Source: Clostridium senegalense JC122
Lineage (GTDB): Bacteria > Bacillota > Clostridia > Clostridiales > Clostridiaceae
DNA length: 64,000 bases
Direction: 5' to 3'
Assembly (NCBI RefSeq): GCF_000285575.1
Contig: NZ_HE611050.1
Coordinates: forward strand, 268,521 to 332,520
Shown here one piece after another: positions 44,755-53,147 of the stretch (the first letter of the stretch is position 1; every line of letters begins with the position of its first letter). A model generated the notes under the pieces. That model was not told the origin of the DNA and did no database searches. It saw only the letters and a program-made list of their open reading frames with translations. Made by a program: the position numbers and the translations under genes.

Positions 44755-45216
44755 TTATTTTAATACTGGCTTATTAAATTTGCTTAATAAATCTACATCA
44801 TCAAAAGTAAATGCAACTTCTTCCTCTAAGGAATCTGAGTCTACATCTAATAATGCCATAGGACATTCATCTAAATTGCAGTTTTTTAGCACAACTGTTT
44901 GTTTTCCAACAGAACTTGTTGGATCTTCATTAATAACTGTTATATCAAAATAAGTATCTATACCCTCTTTCATGTATTTAAGCATAAGTTCCCTAAATAA
45001 AGAAGTTACATAATAAATTGTTAATGTACCTGTACCTTTATACCCCTTAGCCTTAGTTTGAGTTCCTCTCTTACCTAATGTCTTTCCTTCACTTTTTTCT
45101 TTTTCAATTTTAGAGTCAAGCTTTTTTATATAAAATAAATCTTCATTTCTTCCATCTATAGTTGCATATGCCCTTGCTTCTTGTCCACTTATTGTATCTT
45201 TAAAATCTAAAAACAT
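44755..45216 (-). CDS. Tail tube protein (XkdM-like)
   Basis: Protein of 153 residues of the DUF2001/XkdM family that polymerises into the inner tube. FLDFKDTISGQEARAYATID at the N-terminus and TKAKGYKGTGTLTIYYVTSL in the middle are family hallmarks, and the ending VAFTFDDVDLLSKFNKPVL is typical. It lies six bases after the sheath gene, the standard order for contractile tails. Confidence 0.93.
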   Translation of the reverse strand: MFLDFKDTISGQEARAYATIDGRNEDLFYIKKLDSKIEKEKSEGKTLGKRGTQTKAKGYKGTGTLTIYYVTSLFRELMLKYMKEGIDTYFDITVINEDPTSSVGKQTVVLKNCNLDECPMALLDVDSDSLEEEVAFTFDDVDLLSKFNKPVLK

Positions 45217-45222
45217 ATTTTA

Positions 45223-46530
45223 TTACACCTCCACGTCCATATATAATTTCTCCATAGCATCTATCGGTTGTACTTTAACCTTTGCTATTATAGAATCCTT
45301 ATCTTCTCCTCTTTTAATCTCTACATCTTCTGATTCTACATTTTCTATAGCATTAATTTTTTCCAATTGTTCTAATGCTTTAATTACATCTTTTTTAAAT
45401 AATGACCTACCATCCTCATTGTTATTGCCTTTTCCTATATAGTTTTTATCCCATAACACTTTAATGCCATTATTTACTTCAAACAATGTTCTTATAACTC
45501 TATTTTTTCTATAATCTTTTTTCTTATCTTCAGTAAATGTTTTTAATGTATTTATATCTTGTTCTATAACAACAGTACCATTATTAATAGTAAAAACTAT
45601 TTCACCATTTAATAAAGCTGCTTCTATTTCTCTGTCAGTATACTTAATATCTACATCAATGGCATCACTGTATTTAAGATAAGTGTTTGATTGATTTACA
45701 TTTGCTCCTGCAGTAGCACCTGTAATAAAAGCTACTGCTTTTTCTGAATGGACTTCTCTCCCATCATTTAGAATTACTCCATTTTTTACACTAAGTACAT
45801 TTTCACAATCTGCTTCTGGATAATTCTCTAATACTAATTGCACTTGTCTGCCTTCACTTTTTAATCGTTTAATAAATGTTGTAGCTACTGCCTTTATAGT
45901 AGAATCTTTAGTACTTATTCCCATAGCATGAAAATCATATGGCTCTACAGAAGATAGGTAACCTACATAATCTTCATTAGTAACAGTACCATCAGTACCA
46001 CCTTTTAATGATAATCCTGCTGTAGTTTTTAACTTACCAGTTCCTTTAAAACATATATAATCATTTGATTTTAACTCACTAATGTCTGTTACTATTTGTC
46101 TATCAACTTTATTTCCTTCAAATATAGTTATTAACTCAAATTTAGATACGTTATCTATATTATTTTGAATTACTATATTAATATCATTTCCTTTAGTTCC
46201 ACTATATTTAGCTGTAACTGTTAATTCTTCTAATGTCGCAGTAGCTTTTTCACCTTCATTAAGCCTATATAATAAAAGTATTTTAGCTCTTTTAAATATT
46301 TCTCTAATAAGTAATGCATTTTCATCATTTATATTGATTCCTATTTTTTTATATAAATCATCATCACTATGAATTTCAAGCACTTGTCTTTCCATCCCCC
46401 AAGGCAATGTTAGAGGCATTGTTGCTACCCCTCTTTCACCAATTGAATTTACATCATTTTTTTTAGATTTAAAATTAATATATGCTCCTGGTCTAATTTT
46501 GTTTTGTTTTGTCCATGTTCCTCCTGCCAT
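45223..46530 (-). CDS. Contractile tail sheath protein (XkdK-like)
   Basis: Protein of 435 residues that forms the contractile sheath. It starts AGGTWTKQNKIRPGAYINFK and continues GERGVATMPLTLPWG, both diagnostic of clostridial and PBSX sheaths. The central SSVEPYDFHAMGISTKDSTI and the C-terminal RTLFEVNNGIKVLWDKNYIG belong to the conserved core that contacts tube and neighbours. The presence of a complete sheath together with a tube shows this is an R-type (contractile) tail. Confidence 0.94.
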   Translation of the reverse strand: MAGGTWTKQNKIRPGAYINFKSKKNDVNSIGERGVATMPLTLPWGMERQVLEIHSDDDLYKKIGININDENALLIREIFKRAKILLLYRLNEGEKATATLEELTVTAKYSGTKGNDINIVIQNNIDNVSKFELITIFEGNKVDRQIVTDISELKSNDYICFKGTGKLKTTAGLSLKGGTDGTVTNEDYVGYLSSVEPYDFHAMGISTKDSTIKAVATTFIKRLKSEGRQVQLVLENYPEADCENVLSVKNGVILNDGREVHSEKAVAFITGATAGANVNQSNTYLKYSDAIDVDIKYTDREIEAALLNGEIVFTINNGTVVIEQDINTLKTFTEDKKKDYRKNRVIRTLFEVNNGIKVLWDKNYIGKGNNNEDGRSLFKKDVIKALEQLEKINAIENVESEDVEIKRGEDKDSIIAKVKVQPIDAMEKLYMDVEV

Positions 46531-46695
46531 TTATCTCACCTCTTCATTTCTAAATTTATTTAAAATTTTATTTGCTTCCTCTAAACTATATTGTTTATCT
46601 TCTAATACAACTTTCAATATATCTTTTTCTATAGTTTTAAATTTGTTTGACCCTATTATTTGATCTTTATTAAATTTCATTGTGACTTTTTCCAT
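46531..46695 (-). CDS. Small tail-operon protein upstream of the sheath gene
   Basis: A 54-residue protein, MEKVTMKFNKDQIIGSNKFK then a Lys/Glu-rich helix ending NKFRNEEVR. AAGGAGA precedes the ATG at 46695; the TAA is followed directly by the sheath ATG. It overlaps the end of the preceding gene by 26 bases. Such small ORFs before the sheath are common in clostridial contractile loci; function unknown. Confidence 0.6.
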   Translation of the reverse strand: MEKVTMKFNKDQIIGSNKFKTIEKDILKVVLEDKQYSLEEANKILNKFRNEEVR

Positions 46696-47116
46696 TTAAA
46701 TATATCTCCTTTTTTAAATTATTCATTTTAGAAATTTCTTCGATTTCTTTTATAATGTGATAATTAATTTTAAAATAAAAATGCAATTGTCCATCTATAA
46801 ATTCATGTTTCATATCAGTTGCCCTATACAAACTCTCATCAACCTTTAAGTAATGATATATTTCATATAGTTTATCAACTATATATGCGTAATCTAAATT
46901 TACATTTCCTTCATCTCTAAAATAATTAATATCAAAGGAAATACTTCTTTTATATCGTCTGTTAATTTCTTTAACCTGTGATGAACTTAAAACTTTAATA
47001 AAAAAACAAGGTTTATCAAAACCTTGCTTTAAATCTTTATCATATATATTTATATTAGGAAATTCTTTTTTTAACATTTGATTTATTGCAACCTTAAATT
47101 CATTTATACCAGTCAT
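46670..47116 (-). CDS. Tail terminator protein
   Basis: Protein of 148 residues similar to clostridial phage tail terminator proteins (DUF6838 type). It contains INEFKVAINQMLKKEFPNIN, then DKPCFFIKVLSSSQVKEIN and RRYKRSISFDINYF, and the LHFYFKINYHIIKE strand pair near the end. It caps the tail at the end that would normally meet a head. It is the first gene of the structural operon, with a strong AAAGGAGGTGATAAT site. Confidence 0.78.
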   Translation of the reverse strand: MTGINEFKVAINQMLKKEFPNINIYDKDLKQGFDKPCFFIKVLSSSQVKEINRRYKRSISFDINYFRDEGNVNLDYAYIVDKLYEIYHYLKVDESLYRATDMKHEFIDGQLHFYFKINYHIIKEIEEISKMNNLKKEIYLNGKSHNEI

Positions 47117-47231
47117 ATTATCACCTCCTTTAACATTTATTTAAGCTTTCATTATAAATAAAATTACTTATTTTATTACTTTTTTAATTATGATTACAAT
47201 GAAAACTTATATTATTAATATTGAACATAAA

Positions 47232-47262
47232 AAAAGCACTTAAGTTCTAAATAAGTGCTTTT
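47232..47262 (-). terminator. Terminator separating control genes from structural genes
   Basis: 11-base arms AAAAGCACTTA/TAAGTGCTTTT followed by TTTTTTTATG on the minus strand. The structural genes therefore probably have their own promoter between 47117 and 47231, or need antitermination. Confidence 0.65.
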
Positions 47263-47400
47263 ACTAAAGTTATGTTTTTATTAATTATTGTTTATTTTTT
47301 CTATGATACTATCATAACACATGGATATATAACTTTTCACGTCACCTTTATGACTTTAATCAGTTATTTTTCCGTTATTTTTATTTTTGAAATTTTGTTA

Positions 47401-47855
47401 TTAAATATATTGTTCTTTTACCCATATTTTATTTGAAATTTTATTTATTGCTTTTTTCTTGATTTTACCACAATAATCATTATTAATATTTAATAATGTA
47501 CTAACTTTTATCCAACTATATCCTTTTATAAGCCTGTATTCTATTACCTTTCTTTCAGTTTCATCTAAAACCTCTAATGAATTATCTATTTTAGTTATTA
47601 ACCTTATTTTACTTGCCTTTTCTCTTTTAAGCTTATTTATCAATTTTTCTTTTTTAATATTTCATTTTCCACATTAGAATTGAATTTATTTGTTTTTCCT
47701 GTCTTTTCCTCAAAAGAAACTGCTGATACACCTTCATACTCTGACTCAATTTCTTCTATATCTAATTCAATATTTTTTATTTCAGCTTTTATGGAATTGT
47801 AGTTAGCTAACACTTCTTCAGTTAATTTACATATATTATTTTTACTTATACTCAT
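47401..47855 (-). pseudogene. ArpU/sigma-70-like phage late regulator, one frameshift
   Basis: Two frames join near a 5-T run (47644-47648). With one base added they give a 151-residue protein: an N-terminal helical part (VLANYNSIKAEIKNIELDIE and YEGVSAVSFEEKTGKTNKF) and a C-terminal sigma-region-4-like HTH (LDETERKVIEYRLIKGYSWI then a recognition helix). The second part has only a TTG start without a site. Such proteins switch on late operons in Firmicute phages. If the frameshift is real, the tail operon may be uninducible. Confidence 0.65.
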
Positions 47856-47928
47856 CTTTTATACCCCACCTTAAATCCATTTATATAAAAAATTTAAAAT
47901 TACATATTCATTTTATTTTTTAATTACA

Positions 47929-48786
47929 TTAATTATTATCTATATTTCCAAATGATAAGCCCAATAACTCTTTTTCTAATTGTTCAAAGTCATATTTTCT
48001 TTGTTCAAAGTTATTAAATGCATCTGCATTTACATCTTTTTTGACAAAACCACTTTTATTTTTAACATTGCTATATTTTTCTTTTATGAACTTCTCAACT
48101 TGATTTAAAAATTCTGGTCCTGTAGTTATTCCCATATCTATATACTTATCTATCGTTTTTTTAAAGTACGCAAAACTTTTACCTTTACATCTTACACAAT
48201 AAAGAATTACTGCTTTCACAAAATTATAATCATATTCAAATAAATATCTGTCAAATTGAATTTCTGTAGTCTTTTTTAACAAGCATATATTACTTTCAAA
48301 AATACTTTTTAAATCATTACTATTAGTAGTACTAATTTTAGTATTTATATTAAAATCAGTATTTATATTTGTATTAGTATTTAATAGTTTCTGATTTTTC
48401 TTATTAGGTAGGTTCCCTATTAAGTACTTTTCCACTTTCGGGTTTTCTCCATTTGGAATTTCTTTTATTTCGGATTTTTTCCCTTTAATATTCGGATCTT
48501 CTTCTATTACATAATCATATCCACCCAATAATTTTCCCAGAGAATCTCTTCTAAGTTTTCTTGTAATATATCCCCACTTTTCTAATTCTTTAAGTGCACT
48601 TCCCATACTGTCTTTTCCATCCTTACAACACTCAATTAGCTCTGATAAATAAAAAATCCAATTATCTGGTCTTCTTAAAAACATAACCATTAACCCCTTT
48701 GCTTTAAGACTTAGTCTTGAATCATCTATAAAGCAGTTATCAACAACTGTATAATTACTTTTTTTATTAACTCTAAATGTTGTCAC
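47929..48786 (-). CDS. Phage-type HTH / replisome organiser-like protein
   Basis: Protein of 285 residues. The N-terminal domain (about residues 1-95, TTFRVNKKSNYTVVDNCFID, LSLKAKGLMVMFLRRPDNWI, and a winged helix ending KELEKWGYITRK) is common in clostridial phage replication initiators. A polar linker rich in Asn and Thr follows, then a DnaD-like helical domain (about 165-230) and a short C-terminus. The protein might have been kept as a regulator, since no phage replication origin is evident. It is transcribed leftward from the promoter at 48829-48857. Confidence 0.7.
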   Translation of the reverse strand: MTTFRVNKKSNYTVVDNCFIDDSRLSLKAKGLMVMFLRRPDNWIFYLSELIECCKDGKDSMGSALKELEKWGYITRKLRRDSLGKLLGGYDYVIEEDPNIKGKKSEIKEIPNGENPKVEKYLIGNLPNKKNQKLLNTNTNINTDFNINTKISTTNSNDLKSIFESNICLLKKTTEIQFDRYLFEYDYNFVKAVILYCVRCKGKSFAYFKKTIDKYIDMGITTGPEFLNQVEKFIKEKYSNVKNKSGFVKKDVNADAFNNFEQRKYDFEQLEKELLGLSFGNIDNN

Positions 48787-48828
48787 ATCACATCCCCCTT
48801 AGTATTTAATAATCTAACCTATGCACTT

Positions 48829-48857
48829 ATAGTACCTTTTTATCGGACATTTTTCAA
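48829..48857 (-). promoter_or_regulatory. Leftward promoter of the tailocin early genes
   Basis: TTGAAA (48852-48857), a 17-base spacer and TACTAT (48829-48834) on the minus strand. The spacer carries TGTCCGA, and related CGGACA/CGGACT motifs occur at about 48844, 48885 and 48911, likely repressor sites. Confidence 0.65.
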
Positions 48858-48939
48858 TACAGAATATAGTTGTTTTCCGGACAAATATAGTGCTTATTCT
48901 CCGTTTAATCGGACTTTCTTTTATTTTCTTTAATTTATG

Positions 48940-48985
48940 TTTACTTTACCGTACAAAATGTTATAATATATGTACGGTATATCGT
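48940..48985 (+). promoter_or_regulatory. Rightward repressor promoter and palindromic operators
   Basis: TTTACT (48940-48945), a 16-base spacer and TATAAT (48962-48967). Around it are ACCGTAC, GTACGGT and a GTACGGTATATCGTAC-like palindrome ending about 48987, suitable for a dimeric XRE repressor that controls its own gene. Confidence 0.65.
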
Positions 48986-49010
48986 ACACTGCAAAATGAG
49001 GTGATTAATT

Positions 49011-49451
49011 TTGAGTATTGGCAAAAATCTTAAATTCATTAGAAAAGAACAAAACTTAACTATTCGTGATTTAGTTCAACTAAGTGATGTTGGCAAATCC
49101 ACAATAAGCGACATTGAAAACGACAATGTAAACCCTACAACAGCTACATTAGAGAAATTAGCTAAAGCTTTAAATGTATCAGTAAATGATTTTTTTCATT
49201 CTTCAATTGATGAAAAAAATAAACTAAAATCTGATACTGAAGTTGAATTAACAAATAAGGATAAAAAGGATATTGAAAAAAATTTAGAAAAAACTTTAGC
49301 TCAATTAGAAAAAGAAGATGGCCTTATGCTTTCTGGAAATCCAGTTGACGCAGATGATTGGGAGTTTATCAAGACTGCTATAAAAACTGGTCTTGAATAT
49401 GCTAAAAAGGTAAATAAGGAAAAATATACTCCTAAAAAGTATAAGAAGTAA
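49011..49451 (+). CDS. XRE-family repressor of the tailocin locus
   Basis: Protein of 146 residues with an N-terminal helix-turn-helix (about residues 5-60: LKFIRKEQNLTIRDLVQLSD, VGKSTISDIENDNVNPT) and a C-terminal coil. The start is TTG, preceded by AGGTGA at good distance. It is divergent from the tail genes and directly followed by an ImmA-type protease gene. This is the ImmR/ImmA arrangement of ICEBs1 and many prophages, so it is probably the repressor that the protease inactivates. Confidence 0.85.
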   Translation: MSIGKNLKFIRKEQNLTIRDLVQLSDVGKSTISDIENDNVNPTTATLEKLAKALNVSVNDFFHSSIDEKNKLKSDTEVELTNKDKKDIEKNLEKTLAQLEKEDGLMLSGNPVDADDWEFIKTAIKTGLEYAKKVNKEKYTPKKYKK

Positions 49452-49474
49452 TACGTCTGAAGGGATGAGGGGTT

Positions 49475-49912
49475 TTGAATAGAATTATTGAGAAAAAAGT
49501 TTTGTATTTAAAAAATAAGTATAAAACAAATAATCCATTTGAATTATGTGATTATTTAAATGTAAAGGTTATTTTTGGAGACTTAGGTTCAAACATTAAT
49601 GGTTTTTTTCAATATGCTCCAAGAAATAAAATTATTCATATTAATTCTAGGTTAGATAGTAAATCACAATTATTAACTTGTGCTCATGAACTAGGCCATG
49701 CAATCTTTCATTATAAATTAAATGTCTTATTTTTAGAAAGAAATACTTTTTTTTATCAAAATAAATTTGAAAGTGAGGCAGATAAATTTGCTGCTGAATT
49801 ATTAATAGATGATAATTTATTAAATAACTATGAAGGTTTTTGCATTGAAACTATAGCTGATTGTGAAGGTATCAATCGTAAATATATAAATCTTAAATTT
49901 AATTTATTATAA
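49475..49912 (+). CDS. ImmA/IrrE-type zinc metalloprotease
   Basis: Protein of 145 residues with the zinc motif HELGH (residues about 71-75) in LLTCAHELGHAIFHYKLN, and a downstream ESEADKFAAELL helix that supplies the third ligand. A TTG start is preceded by GATGAGGGG. It lies 23 bases after the XRE repressor gene. ImmA-type proteases cleave the repressor upon DNA damage or other signals, giving induction. Confidence 0.9.
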   Translation: MNRIIEKKVLYLKNKYKTNNPFELCDYLNVKVIFGDLGSNINGFFQYAPRNKIIHINSRLDSKSQLLTCAHELGHAIFHYKLNVLFLERNTFFYQNKFESEADKFAAELLIDDNLLNNYEGFCIETIADCEGINRKYINLKFNLL

Positions 49913-49939
49913 GTTAAATTTATTTCTATGATAAATAAT

Positions 49940-49963
49940 AAAGGATGCTAAACAGCATCCTTT
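49940..49963. terminator. Bidirectional terminator at the right end of the tailocin locus
   Basis: Stem AAAGGATGCT/AGCATCCTTT with a short AAAC loop. It lies between the convergent ImmA and GNAT genes. Confidence 0.75.
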
Positions 49964-50006
49964 AAAATATATTTAACTTTATATTCTAATCTTAAAGCAA
50001 ATAACC

Positions 50007-50597
50007 TTATTTTAAATATTTGAACCTATTCCAAAATAATTCTTTATTTAATTTGAAGGTTAATCCATCATAAAGGGTTCCTCTAACTTTCCTAATATTA
50101 ATTTCTCTATTTACTTCTTTAAATCCACATTTTTTAGCAAGTCCTATCATTCTCTCATTTCCTGACCATGTTTGTGTGTATATATCTAATGATTGTTTTG
50201 ATTTTAATACATAAGAAATAAATAATGAAAATGCAGCTTCACCCAACTTTTTATTTCTAAATTCATTATTTACAATATCAATTCCTATTGCAAACTTTGT
50301 TTTATTTCCATCAATAAAATATGATGAAACCCAACCAATGTGTTCCCCATTAACATAACATACCTCTAATCTACTACGTATTTTGGGTAAATCTTTGTTT
50401 AGTTTTTTTGATAGTTCAATTTTTAATTCGCCTATATTTACATTTTCTTCTTTTTCCCAAGGAGCATCCCAATCTTGCCATTCAACTTCTTTTGTGTTCC
50501 AAATTATATAATCATCTATATCTTCAACACATGCATCCCTTAAAAATATATCTTGATTATAGACTTTAAATACATTTTTATTAATTAAACTTGACAT
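50007..50597 (-). CDS. GNAT family acetyltransferase
   Basis: Protein of 196 residues. The N-terminal part has NQDIFLRDACVEDIDDYIIW and a Trp-rich segment WQDWDAPWE. The acetyl-CoA fold is seen in IDIVNNEFRNKKLGEAAFSL and NERMIGLAKKCGFKEVNRE. It is a fairly divergent GNAT resembling those that modify small molecules. It begins after an AGGAGATA site. Confidence 0.78.
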   Translation of the reverse strand: MSSLINKNVFKVYNQDIFLRDACVEDIDDYIIWNTKEVEWQDWDAPWEKEENVNIGELKIELSKKLNKDLPKIRSRLEVCYVNGEHIGWVSSYFIDGNKTKFAIGIDIVNNEFRNKKLGEAAFSLFISYVLKSKQSLDIYTQTWSGNERMIGLAKKCGFKEVNREINIRKVRGTLYDGLTFKLNKELFWNRFKYLK

Positions 50598-50663
50598 ATT
50601 TATATCTCCTATTTCAAAAATAAAATTATGAATATTCTATAAATAACTAATTCAAATATACGT

Positions 50664-51323
50664 TTATGTACTTGGAATATCTACTAAAAGATTATTCAAC
50701 AAAAAATCAGGTGTTTGTTCATATATATAATTTAAAATTCCTTGACCTTTACCTTCTTTATAATATTCTGTTGACTTAACTTCATTTAAAAATTGTATAG
50801 CTAAATCCTCAACACTTCTTGATGTTGTAATTTTCTTATCTTTCTTTGCAATCTCCACTATAATTTCTGAGTTACTTCTCATATAGTTTGAAAATGAATT
50901 TAATATAGCACTCTCAATTTCAATATCTGATGGAAAATATGGCTTAGGATTAAATTTGCTATCTGCCTCTTGATTTGATACTTCCTGCTGCTCTAACTCT
51001 TGAGACTCCTCTACCTGTTGTTGCTCCTCTTGCTGTCTTGCTTGTTCTTCTTCTATTTGTTTCACATTTTCTATCTCTTGTTGTTTTTTAGCTTCTTCAT
51101 CTTTCTTTTTTTGTTCTTCTTCTTTTTGTTTCTTTTCCTTTTCGATTTTCTCTTTTTCAACTTTTTCTTTCTCTTGTTGTTCTTTCTGCATTGCTATTTT
51201 AGTTTTTTCAATAGCTTCTCGCTCTATTTTCTTAATATGTTTGCTGATACCATAACCTACTCCTCCACTTATAATCATGATAGCAATTATGCAAATTATT
51301 AATATTTTTTTATTCCTATTCAC
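50664..51323 (-). CDS. Membrane-anchored coiled-coil protein, Glu/Lys/Gln-rich
   Basis: Protein of 219 residues with an N-terminal membrane segment (about residues 6-26, ILIICIIAIMIISGGVGYGI), a long low-complexity coiled coil (about 35-120, rich in Glu, Lys and Gln) and a C-terminal helical domain (about 130-219). The C-terminal domain contains SAILNSFSNYMRSNSEIIVE. The function is unknown; proteins of this layout occur in cell envelopes. The reverse strand of the coil is also open for 100 codons but has no site. Confidence 0.65.
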   Translation of the reverse strand: MNRNKKILIICIIAIMIISGGVGYGISKHIKKIEREAIEKTKIAMQKEQQEKEKVEKEKIEKEKKQKEEEQKKKDEEAKKQQEIENVKQIEEEQARQQEEQQQVEESQELEQQEVSNQEADSKFNPKPYFPSDIEIESAILNSFSNYMRSNSEIIVEIAKKDKKITTSRSVEDLAIQFLNEVKSTEYYKEGKGQGILNYIYEQTPDFLLNNLLVDIPST

Positions 51324-51410
51324 TTCTTTAATTCCCCTTATTTTATATTTTTTACATTTTCTATTATATCATTTTTTATATAAAATTTAGTATTAATTTA
51401 TATATTTATA

Positions 51411-51545
51411 CACAAAAAGACCTGTACTAAACAAGTCTTTAAATTATATACTAATATTTATCTAATTATAATAAGATAATAACAATTATAATTATTATCT
51501 TATTATACAAAATGGTAAAGGTACCCACTTAAGAGCTACCCTAAA
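51411..51545. terminator. Cluster of three hairpins
   Basis: Hairpins at about 51416-51440 (AAAGAC/GTCTTT), 51464-51506 (TAATAAGATAATA/TATTATCTTATTA) and 51517-51535 (GGTA..TACC type, distantly like the amidase terminator at 31173). They separate two minus-strand genes. Confidence 0.5.
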
Positions 51546-51566
51546 TACATAAAATTGTCTTATATA

Positions 51567-51869
51567 CTATTTTTTAATATCTTTATTACGTAATATTAAT
51601 ATAAATATGTATATTATATTACAAATATATTTTAAGTTTATAATAAGTAATATTGGGATTAGTAAATTTGTTAAATTATATATCAGTCCATATATATTCA
51701 TTATTCTCGGGAAACTATCTAACAAAGATTTTCCAACTAATAAATTAATATCTCTAACAACTAAAATATTAAATGCACCTGCTATTATAAGACAAACACC
51801 ATAGCAAAAAAATTTATCAATTAACTTTTTATAGTCCATATCGTCATAGTCTTTAAACTCATTTTTCAA
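51567..51869 (-). CDS. Small hypothetical membrane protein
   Basis: Protein of 100 residues with a charged N-terminus and three hydrophobic segments (about residues 20-38, 55-70 and 75-94). No family is recognised. Its ribosome binding site is weak (AAGGATG at 12 bases). The 51870-52032 gap to the right shows no gene. Confidence 0.5.
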   Translation of the reverse strand: MKNEFKDYDDMDYKKLIDKFFCYGVCLIIAGAFNILVVRDINLLVGKSLLDSFPRIMNIYGLIYNLTNLLIPILLIINLKYICNIIYIFILILRNKDIKK

Positions 51870-52032
51870 TTTATAAGCACATCCTTATTAATTATATTCT
51901 TTATAAATTGGAAACATCAATTCCTGCTGATATATAATTGCTCACTTTATACTTTTTACTCTACCATATTATATATTAAGTAATGTTTTCAAATTTTTAC
52001 TCAAAAAAATCTGTATTAAACAATTCTTTATA

Positions 52033-52548
52033 TTAGCTACTAAAAGTAAATTCATAATTTTCTAATATCCATTTTTCTGTTAAATCTCTAGGATGTCTAG
52101 ATTTTTTGCCTTTATCATCCTTAAAACATTTTATTTTATTTATATGTGGTTTTAATAATTCTTCAACTTGCCTCTTTCTACTAATATATTTTTTATTATC
52201 AGATCCCCATCCAACTATTACTATATCTGATTTTTCTAAGGATTCTATTATATACTTATCATTATACTTCTCAAATTCATTACTTCTTTGTGAAAGTTCT
52301 TTAGGTTCTGTAGACATATACGCAAATAAATTTACGATATTTATACTTCCATAGTTATTATCTATCAAAAAATTAGTTACATTTATAACAGTCCTATCAC
52401 TTTTTAATTCACTTGCTTTGCTTGGGTTTAGCATTATAATTGTAGCTTTCTTTTTATCCTTGTCCCAAGTTCTAGTTAATTTATATCTATATTTTTCATC
52501 ATCTGAAAAAATAGCTTCACTATAAATTACAGAATTTGTCATTTTCAT
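52033..52548 (-). CDS. DUF1643 family protein
   Basis: Protein of about 171 residues. It contains the DUF1643 landmarks YRYKLTRTWDKDKKKATIIM, LNPSKASELKSDRTV and NIVNLFAYMSTEPKEL, followed by IVIVGWGSD. The family is widespread, often on mobile DNA, and its biochemical role is not established. The ATG at 52548 follows GGAGGTTATAATA; a longer reading to 52590 lacks a site. Confidence 0.85.
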   Translation of the reverse strand: MKMTNSVIYSEAIFSDDEKYRYKLTRTWDKDKKKATIIMLNPSKASELKSDRTVINVTNFLIDNNYGSINIVNLFAYMSTEPKELSQRSNEFEKYNDKYIIESLEKSDIVIVGWGSDNKKYISRKRQVEELLKPHINKIKCFKDDKGKKSRHPRDLTEKWILENYEFTFSS

Positions 52549-52620
52549 TATTATAACCTCCTTATTTAATTGTATTACCACTTTTATCATATTAAGCTTT
52601 TTCCCGTATTTTATTTAATT

Positions 52621-53106
52621 TTAAATATTTTTTAACATAGATATATTCTCTCCTACTTCATCTATTATTTTGTATTCTAAGCTTTTATATAATGAAAAAG
52701 CAGCTTTATTATATTTAAAAACGTTAAATAATACTTTTTTAAGTCCCTTTTCTTTTGCTTCTTCTTCAACTAAAAGTAAAGTCTGTTTTCCATATCCTTG
52801 TCTACGGAAATTTTCATATATTAAAAAATCACATATAAATGCTATATCTTTCTGATACTTTTGGTACCAGATAATTCCCACATCTTCATTATTACTATTT
52901 ACAACCATATAAATAAAATTATCTTTTGTATATTTTCCTTCTGGTAAAAATCCATGGAAACTTTTTTTAGCACTTTCAAGTGCATCTTCCTTACTGCATA
53001 GACCTGATTTTATCAGATCTTTTGAATAATCTAAAATGTCCCATTCAGCGAATTTATCAAATTCATCATCACTTAGTTCTCTAAACCTTATACTAAAATT
53101 TTTCAC
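52621..53106 (-). CDS. GNAT family N-acetyltransferase
   Basis: Protein of about 161 residues. A GTG at 53106 is chosen because AAGGAGA lies seven bases in front; the ATG at 53124 overlaps that site. YENFRRQGYGKQTLLLVEEE (about residues 111-130) is the acetyl-CoA loop and FNVFKYNKAAFSLYKSLEYK is the usual C-terminal segment. The substrate is unknown. It is followed by no other gene in the same unit. Confidence 0.85.
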   Translation of the reverse strand: MKNFSIRFRELSDDEFDKFAEWDILDYSKDLIKSGLCSKEDALESAKKSFHGFLPEGKYTKDNFIYMVVNSNNEDVGIIWYQKYQKDIAFICDFLIYENFRRQGYGKQTLLLVEEEAKEKGLKKVLFNVFKYNKAAFSLYKSLEYKIIDEVGENISMLKNI

Positions 53107-53147
53107 TTTATTTCTCCTTAACATTTAAAATTTCATAACAAACCTAT

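Noticed and set aside
31210-49912. Calling the tail locus a complete prophage
   Set aside because: Head, packaging and intact integration genes are not present, and no att-like direct repeats flank the locus at 31 and 50 kb.
51000-51302. Long Phe/Leu-rich frame opposite the Glu/Lys-rich coil
   Set aside because: It is the complement of Glu/Lys codons, without start signals.
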